Shown: in pieces, positions 59,682-64,000 of the stretch
Layout of the letters: each line of letters opens with the position of its first letter
Numbering within the stretch: position 1 is the first letter of the stretch
Source of the DNA: Arthrobacter sp. cf158
GTDB lineage: Bacteria; Actinomycetota; Actinomycetes; Actinomycetales; Micrococcaceae
Assembly: GCF_900106835.1 (NCBI RefSeq)
Contig: NZ_FNNR01000004.1
Coordinates: 148,833-212,832, forward strand
DNA length: 64,000 nucleotides
Reading direction: 5' to 3'
Translations under genes and position numbers: made by a program
Notes under the pieces: generated by a model
What the model saw: only the letters and a program-made list of their open reading frames with translations
Databases searched by the model: none
What the model was told of the DNA's origin: nothing

Positions 59682-60317
59682 CTAAGAACCGGGGCCGGCA
59701 ACCAGCGATCCGGGGGCTGCCCCCACCATTCCCTCGACGGCGCGGGCAAGGTGTGTGCCGCGGTCGTTGACGCCGTCCCAGCGGACCAAGGCCTGCGCGT
59801 TCAGGCCGTCCACCATGCCCAGGATCTGCCATGCGACGGCGGCGGAATCGGAAACGTTGAAAGCTCCCGTGGCGTTGCCGTCCTCAACGACACTTTGGAA
59901 GACCTTCTGCCAGGCGTCCATTTGTTCGCGCACCGAGGCGGCCAGGGGTTCGTTGCGGCGTCCCAGCGTCCAGGCTTCCACCCAGATGGCCGTAACGTCG
60001 AGCCGGCTGTTGTCCAGGAGGGTATCCACCAAAAGGCCAAGTCGCTCAGACGGTCCGGGACGCTGGCTCAGCAAGCCTGCCACTTCCTGTGTTTCCGCGG
60101 CCACGATGGTGGCGAATGTGCTGGAGACCAGCGCGTCCATATTGGGCTGATAGTGCGCCACCAGACCCGAGGCGACCCCCACGCGGGCGGCAACATTGCG
60201 CAGCGTAAGAGCGGTGAGCCCGGCCTCGAGTGCGATCTCGCGGGCGGCTTCGGTGATTTCTGCGGCGCGTTCTGCCGGCGACTTCCGGACAGCGCGCTTC
60301 TGTGGAGTGCTTGACAT
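59682..60317 (-). CDS. TetR/BetI-like transcriptional regulator
   Basis: A 211-aa repressor. The helix-turn-helix (about 15-62) includes ALTLRNVAARVGVASGLVAH and YQPNMDALVSSTF. The C-terminal domain has the BetI-like block (LDVTAIWVEAWTLGRRNEPL, WQILGMVDGLNAQALVRWDG). ATG 60317 is chosen, the second of two adjacent Met codons. It is divergent from the agmatine deiminase gene, with a 22-bp perfect palindrome between them, which is the likely operator for both directions. Confidence 0.9.
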   Translation of the reverse strand: MSSTPQKRAVRKSPAERAAEITEAAREIALEAGLTALTLRNVAARVGVASGLVAHYQPNMDALVSSTFATIVAAETQEVAGLLSQRPGPSERLGLLVDTLLDNSRLDVTAIWVEAWTLGRRNEPLAASVREQMDAWQKVFQSVVEDGNATGAFNVSDSAAVAWQILGMVDGLNAQALVRWDGVNDRGTHLARAVEGMVGAAPGSLVAGPGS

Positions 60318-60347
60318 CAAGGACCAGTCTAGATTACCTTTTCAGCA

Positions 60348-60369
60348 TTGTTGATCGTGCGATCAACAA
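60348..60369. promoter_or_regulatory. 22-bp palindromic operator of the TetR/agmatine deiminase region
   Basis: Perfect 10-bp arms TTGTTGATCG and CGATCAACAA with a 2-nt centre. It lies 30 nt before the TetR start and 31 nt before the agmatine deiminase ATG. Confidence 0.8.
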
Positions 60370-60400
60370 GAGGATTGCACTGACGACGAAGGAGTCACCC

Positions 60401-61459
60401 ATGGCTTGGAGAATGCCGGCCGAAACCGCACCGCATGAGCGCACCTGGATGGCGTTTCCCCGCCCCGGCCTGACGCTCGGCGACGACGCCGCCTCCGCCG
60501 AAGAGGCCTACGCGGCCTGGACCGCCGTCGCCCATGCGGTAGCCGAGTTCGAACCGGTCACCATGGTGGTGGACCCCAGCGAGCGCCAGCGCGCCGCCCG
60601 CATGCTGGGCAGCGGCATCGAACAGGTTGAGGCGCCTTTGGATGAGTTCTGGATGCGCGACGTCGGACCCACCTTTGTGGTGGACGGCGAACGTCCCGGC
60701 GTGCTCGGTGCCGTGGACTGGATCTTCAACGGATGGGGTGCCCCGGCGTGGTCCGAGTGGCAGAAGAGCGCCGGGATGGCCCGCTTCGTCGCAGAACAGT
60801 CCGGTGCCGAACTGGTCAGCTCACTGCTGGTCAACGAGGGCGGCGCCATCCACGTGGACGGCGAAGGTACAGTGCTGGTCACCGAAACGGTGCAGCTGGA
60901 TCCGGGCCGGAACCCCTACGCAAACAAGGCAGCTGTTGAAGCTGAGCTGGCCCGCACTATCGGCGCCACCAAAATCATTTGGGTACCCCGCGGGCTGACC
61001 CGCGACTACGAGGACCTGGGCACGCGCGGCCACATCGACATGGTGGCCACCCTTCCAACCCCCGGCCGTATCCTGTTGCACTCCCAGACCAACCCTGAGC
61101 ACCCGGACCATGAGGTCAGCCGCACGCTCCAGGAATTCCTGGAAACGCAGACCGACGCTGCGGGCAAGCCGTTTGAGATTGTGCCGCTGCCCGCACCGGA
61201 AACGCTGCGCGACGAGGACGGTTTTGTGGACTGGAGCTACGTCAACCACTTGGTGGTCAACGGCGGCGTCATCGCCTGTGGCTACGGCGAAGAACGGGCT
61301 GACTCGCTGGCCGCAGAGATCCTTGCCGAGGCTTACCCTGGCCGCCGCGTGGTCACCGTGGATGCGCGCCCCATCCTGGCACGTGGCGGCGGTATCCACT
61401 GCATCACCCAGCAGCAGCCGCGCCTCAGCGGAGCGCAGCTCGCCAGGGGTGCAGCGTAA
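60401..61459 (+). CDS. aguA: Agmatine deiminase
   Basis: A 352-aa enzyme that hydrolyses agmatine to N-carbamoylputrescine and ammonia. Family motifs are MPAETAPHERTWMAFP near the start, FWMRDVGPTFV (catalytic Asp region), NEGGAIHVDGEGT, GHIDMVATL (catalytic His) and LARGGGIHCITQQQP, in which Cys is the nucleophile. The ATG at 60401 follows GAAGGAG. Its stop codon overlaps the start of the amidase gene by one base, so the two are coupled. Expression is probably controlled by the divergent TetR through the palindrome at 60348. Confidence 0.93.
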   Translation: MAWRMPAETAPHERTWMAFPRPGLTLGDDAASAEEAYAAWTAVAHAVAEFEPVTMVVDPSERQRAARMLGSGIEQVEAPLDEFWMRDVGPTFVVDGERPGVLGAVDWIFNGWGAPAWSEWQKSAGMARFVAEQSGAELVSSLLVNEGGAIHVDGEGTVLVTETVQLDPGRNPYANKAAVEAELARTIGATKIIWVPRGLTRDYEDLGTRGHIDMVATLPTPGRILLHSQTNPEHPDHEVSRTLQEFLETQTDAAGKPFEIVPLPAPETLRDEDGFVDWSYVNHLVVNGGVIACGYGEERADSLAAEILAEAYPGRRVVTVDARPILARGGGIHCITQQQPRLSGAQLARGAA

Positions 61460-63177
61460 TGGCTCGTTTCGACGTCGTTGAGGCCTCCATCGATCGTCTG
61501 CGTGAGGCTCTGCACGCCGGGGAGGTGACCAGCGTGGAGCTCACCCAGGCCTACTTGGATCGGATCGAGGCCTACGACCGCAACGGCACCAAGCTCAACG
61601 CCGTGGTGGTCATGAATCCCGACGCTTTGGCGGATGCCCGGGCGTCGGACGAACGACGGGCACAGGGCGCGGCAAGGGGTCCGCTGGACGGCATTCCGTA
61701 CACGGCCAAGGACAGCTACTTGGCCAAGGGTCTCACCGCCGCGGCCGGTTCGCCGGCTTTCGAGAACCTGGTGGCACAGCGCGATGCCTTCACCATCGAG
61801 CGCCTCCGGGACGCCGGTGCGGTGCTGATTGGCCTCACCAACATGCCGCCCATGGCCAACGGCGGTATGCAGCGTGGCGTTTACGGACGCGCCGAAAGCC
61901 CCTACAACGCAGACTTTCTGACCGCAGCGTTTGGTTCCGGATCGTCCAACGGTTCCGGCACCGCAACTGCGGCCAGCTTCGGGGCCTTCGGCCTTGGTGA
62001 GGAGACGTGGTCAAGTGGCCGCGCACCGGCGTCGAACAATGCTCTGTGTGCGTACACGCCCTCGCGCGGCGTCATCTCGGTGCGCGGCAATTGGCCGCTG
62101 GTTCCCACCATGGACGTGGTGGTGCCGCACACCCGCACCATGGCGGACATGCTGGAACTGCTGGATGTCATCGTGGCCGACGACGCCGAGACACGCGGCG
62201 ATTTCTGGCGCGCGCAGCCCTGGATTCCGCTTCCAAAGTCCTCCGAGGTCCGGCCGGAGTCCTATGTGGCGTTGGCACCGGAAACGCTCGACGGCGGACG
62301 GTTGGCTTTGCGGGGCAAGCGCTTCGGAGTGCCGCGCATGTACATCAACGCAGATCCGGGTGCCGGCACCAGCGCGAAGCCTGGCATTGGCGGGCCTACC
62401 GGGCAGCGTATCGAGACTCGGGCTTCGGTGATTGAGCTGTGGGAGGCTGCCAGGCGTGACCTTGAGGCTGCCGGGGCTGAGGTTGTGCTGGTGGATTTCC
62501 CCGTGGTCTCAAACTACGAAGGGGACCGTCCCGGAACGCCCACCATCGCCACCCGCGGACTGGTCAGCCCTGAGTACCTCAAACGTGAAATCGAGGATCT
62601 CGCAGCCTGGGCGTGGGACGACTTCCTGCGCGCCAACGGCGATCCCGCCCTCAACAGGCTTGCAGATGTGGATGGTGCAGCGATCTTCCCCCATCCGAAG
62701 GGCGCCCTCGAGGACCGCTACACCGGATTCGACGACCATATCGCCGGCTATCCCCGGCATGTCCGCGAATACGGCGTCTCCCAATTTACTGAAATTCCCC
62801 TGCTGGAAGACGGCGTGCGCGGTCTGGAAGAGACCCGCCGCGTTGACCTGGAGGAGTGGATGGACCGGCTTGGACTTGACGCCGTTCTGTTCCCGGCGGC
62901 GGCCGATGTGGGACCTGCCGACATGGACGTGAACCCGTCGTCGGCAGATCTGGGATGGCGTAACGGAGTGTGGGTGGCCAACGGCAACCTCGTTCCACGG
63001 CATCTGGGCATCCCCACCGTCACCGTGCCCATGGGAACCATGGCGGACATCGGCATGCCCGTGGGTCTGACATTTGCTGGCCGCGCCTATGACGACACGG
63101 CACTGCTGACGCTGGCCGCAGCCTTCGAAGCGACTGGTTCGCGACGGACGGCCCCAGCCCGGACGCCGGCGCTGTAA
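61459..63177 (+). CDS. Amidase (amidase-signature family)
   Basis: A 572-aa amidase. The catalytic Lys is in GIPYTAKDSYLAKG. The Gly/Ser-rich signature GSGSSNGSGTATAASFGAFG should supply the cis-Ser. The nucleophilic Ser should follow in the downstream ETWSSGRAPAS segment. The C-terminal part retains the family's VPMGTMADIGMPVGLTFAGR block. Translation is coupled to agmatine deiminase (TAATG overlap). It may process the product N-carbamoylputrescine or a related amide in polyamine/agmatine breakdown, but that reaction usually belongs to the nitrilase superfamily, so the substrate is uncertain. Confidence 0.88.
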   Translation: MARFDVVEASIDRLREALHAGEVTSVELTQAYLDRIEAYDRNGTKLNAVVVMNPDALADARASDERRAQGAARGPLDGIPYTAKDSYLAKGLTAAAGSPAFENLVAQRDAFTIERLRDAGAVLIGLTNMPPMANGGMQRGVYGRAESPYNADFLTAAFGSGSSNGSGTATAASFGAFGLGEETWSSGRAPASNNALCAYTPSRGVISVRGNWPLVPTMDVVVPHTRTMADMLELLDVIVADDAETRGDFWRAQPWIPLPKSSEVRPESYVALAPETLDGGRLALRGKRFGVPRMYINADPGAGTSAKPGIGGPTGQRIETRASVIELWEAARRDLEAAGAEVVLVDFPVVSNYEGDRPGTPTIATRGLVSPEYLKREIEDLAAWAWDDFLRANGDPALNRLADVDGAAIFPHPKGALEDRYTGFDDHIAGYPRHVREYGVSQFTEIPLLEDGVRGLEETRRVDLEEWMDRLGLDAVLFPAAADVGPADMDVNPSSADLGWRNGVWVANGNLVPRHLGIPTVTVPMGTMADIGMPVGLTFAGRAYDDTALLTLAAAFEATGSRRTAPARTPAL

Positions 63178-63278
63178 CGGAATTGACGGCGGACTCCATG
63201 GCGGGCAAGCCAGACCTAATGCGTGGCCTCGCCTAGGCTCTGATTAGAATCAAAGGGACGTCGACCACTGAGGGAATC

Positions 63279-63644
63279 ATGAAGAAACTCACCACTGTCC
63301 TGATCGCTGCCGGGCTCATTGCCTCAGCATCTGCCTGTTCCGCCCAGCAGCAGCTGACCACGGCGGAAACCTGCGACCGCATTAACGTCGTGGTACCCAG
63401 CTTCCCGCAGGGCCCCGGCCAGACTGCAGCGAACCGGGCAGCCAACGCGGTCCGGCCCATCGTGAACGTAGCATCCGCTGACATGAAGCCGGTTGTCACC
63501 TCAATCCTGGCGTACCTGGACGAGCTGGCGAAGGACGAGCCACAGGACGCTGCGGAGAAGGAAGCCCACCAGGCAAAGCTTGAAGAGGCCACAGCGGGCT
63601 TCCAGGAAGCCGGCACCAAGTACGGCGAGCTCTGCCGCGGCTAA
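63279..63644 (+). CDS. Small putative lipoprotein
   Basis: A 121-aa protein with a lipoprotein signal (MKKLTTVLIAAGLIASASAC), Cys20 being the lipidation site. The mature part is mostly helical, with two cysteines (TAETCDRINVVVPSFPQG near its start and GELCRG at its end) that may form a disulfide. It resembles small uncharacterised actinobacterial lipoproteins. It stands alone and is followed by a strong hairpin. Confidence 0.75.
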   Translation: MKKLTTVLIAAGLIASASACSAQQQLTTAETCDRINVVVPSFPQGPGQTAANRAANAVRPIVNVASADMKPVVTSILAYLDELAKDEPQDAAEKEAHQAKLEEATAGFQEAGTKYGELCRG

Positions 63645-63678
63645 TGACGCCCGCGGCCTAGCGGCCTTGTAAGCAAAC

Positions 63679-63714
63679 GGGAAGGGACCGGTTCTGTTGA
63701 ACCGGTCCCTTCCC
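63679..63714. terminator. Terminator-like hairpin
   Basis: Perfect 15-bp arms GGGAAGGGACCGGTT and AACCGGTCCCTTCCC around a 6-nt loop, 35 nt after the lipoprotein stop. There is no clear U-tract. Confidence 0.82.
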
Positions 63715-63732
63715 CGTATCCGCCGCCCGGAT

Positions 63733-63900
63733 CCTCTCTCACCTTTCGGCCGTTTCCGGCGAACCCTCTCTCACCTTTCGGCCGTTTCCGGCGAACCCTC
63801 TCTCACCTTTCGGCCGTTTCCAGCGAACCCTCTCTCACCTTTCGGCCCTTTCCAGTGGACGCTCTCTCATCTTTCGGCCGTTTCCAGCGAACCCTCTCTT
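63733..63900. repeat. 32-nt tandem repeat array
   Basis: Five full units of 32 nt begin at 63733, 63765, 63797, 63829 and 63861, with a partial sixth at 63893. The unit reads CCTCTCTCACCTTTCGGCCG, then TTTCCGGCGAAC. Units 1-2 are nearly identical and later ones carry substitutions. There are no unique spacers. It is non-coding, in a 356-nt gene-free stretch. Confidence 0.92.
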
Positions 63901-63944
63901 ACTCCCTTCAAACAAGTGAGTCTTACTCCCTTCAAACAAGTGAG
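63897..63944. repeat. 24-nt direct repeat, two copies
   Basis: Two identical adjacent units beginning TCTTACTCCCTTCAAACAAG and ending TGAG. They join the 32-nt array to the inverted relatives that follow. Confidence 0.9.
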
Positions 63945-64000
63945 AGAGGGTTTGGTTTTGGGTGCGGGAGGTGAGAGAGGGTTTGGGTTTTGGGTGCGGG
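63939..64000. repeat. Inverted relatives of the 32-nt array, running off the right edge
   Basis: GTGAGAGAGGGTTTGG occurs at about 63939 and again at about 63972, each followed by TTTTGGGTGCGGG. GTGAGAGAGGG is the exact reverse complement of the CCCTCTCTCAC start of the array unit, so the flanks could pair. Confidence 0.8.

Noticed and set aside
63733..63944. CRISPR array
   Set aside because: The repeats are strictly contiguous with a 32-nt or 24-nt period and no unique spacers, and no cas gene is nearby.

Overview
The window is GC-rich and gene-dense. Its gene content points to a high-GC actinobacterium, most likely an Arthrobacter/Paenarthrobacter-type member of the Micrococcaceae. The supporting markers are a dnaK-grpE-dnaJ-hspR operon with HspR (HAIR) operators, an ECF41 (SigJ-like) sigma factor, a CtpE-like P-type ATPase, a DUF3040 protein, Tat-exported enzymes and many GTG or TTG starts. 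I see no rRNA, tRNA, transposase, integrase or CRISPR array. This assignment is inferred from gene content; no database search was run.

Layout. 1-3785: end of a truncated gene, a membrane protein, an ECF41 sigma factor with its AhpD-like partner behind a recognisable ECF41 promoter, and an AlaA-type aminotransferase. 3829-15155 (minus strand): a compact phage-tail-like contractile injection system (CIS). In transcription order it encodes a DUF4255/Afp16-like protein, sheath, tube, a proline-rich protein riddled with palindromic repeats, a CIS tube/LysM-like protein, a VgrG-like spike, a PAAR-like tip, a gp25 wedge, a baseplate-J protein fused to an Asp-box beta-propeller, a tail-I protein, a lipoprotein-like protein and a membrane-anchored PASTA protein. 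No AAA+ ATPase, tape measure or lysis gene lies next to it. 15261-22585: AraC regulator with a divergent GMC oxidoreductase, PhoD phosphatase, and a CtpE-like cation pump.

22665-46853 is dominated by two parallel sugar-uptake modules. Module A (22665-30444) has a solute-binding protein, two permeases, a 2-hydroxyacid-dehydrogenase-like protein, a divergent Tat-exported beta-propeller and a DeoR/LacI hybrid regulator. Module B (34230-46853) is a seven-gene operon (hydroxyacid dehydrogenase, sulfatase, binding protein, two permeases, Gfo/Idh oxidoreductase, glucosamine-6-phosphate deaminase) with a divergent ROK regulator, a paralogous Tat beta-propeller, an AraC regulator and a phytanoyl-CoA-type dioxygenase. 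A shared AT-rich motif lies upstream of both beta-propellers and of the hybrid regulator, so the modules are probably co-regulated. Sulfatase plus NagB suggests a sulfated amino-sugar substrate. Between the modules are a YhcG-like nuclease with a truncated second copy, an ICMT-like methyltransferase, a RibD/DHFR-like reductase and a CPBP protease.

46864-63644: an epimerase and TetR pair with twin operators, an MpaB-like/DUF817 pair, the heat-shock operon, an MFS exporter with a carboxymuconolactone-decarboxylase-like gene, small membrane proteins, and an agmatine deiminase-amidase pair divergent from a TetR/BetI-like gene across a 22-bp perfect palindrome. The right end (63645-64000) is non-coding: a strong hairpin, then a 32-nt tandem repeat array and inverted relatives of it.
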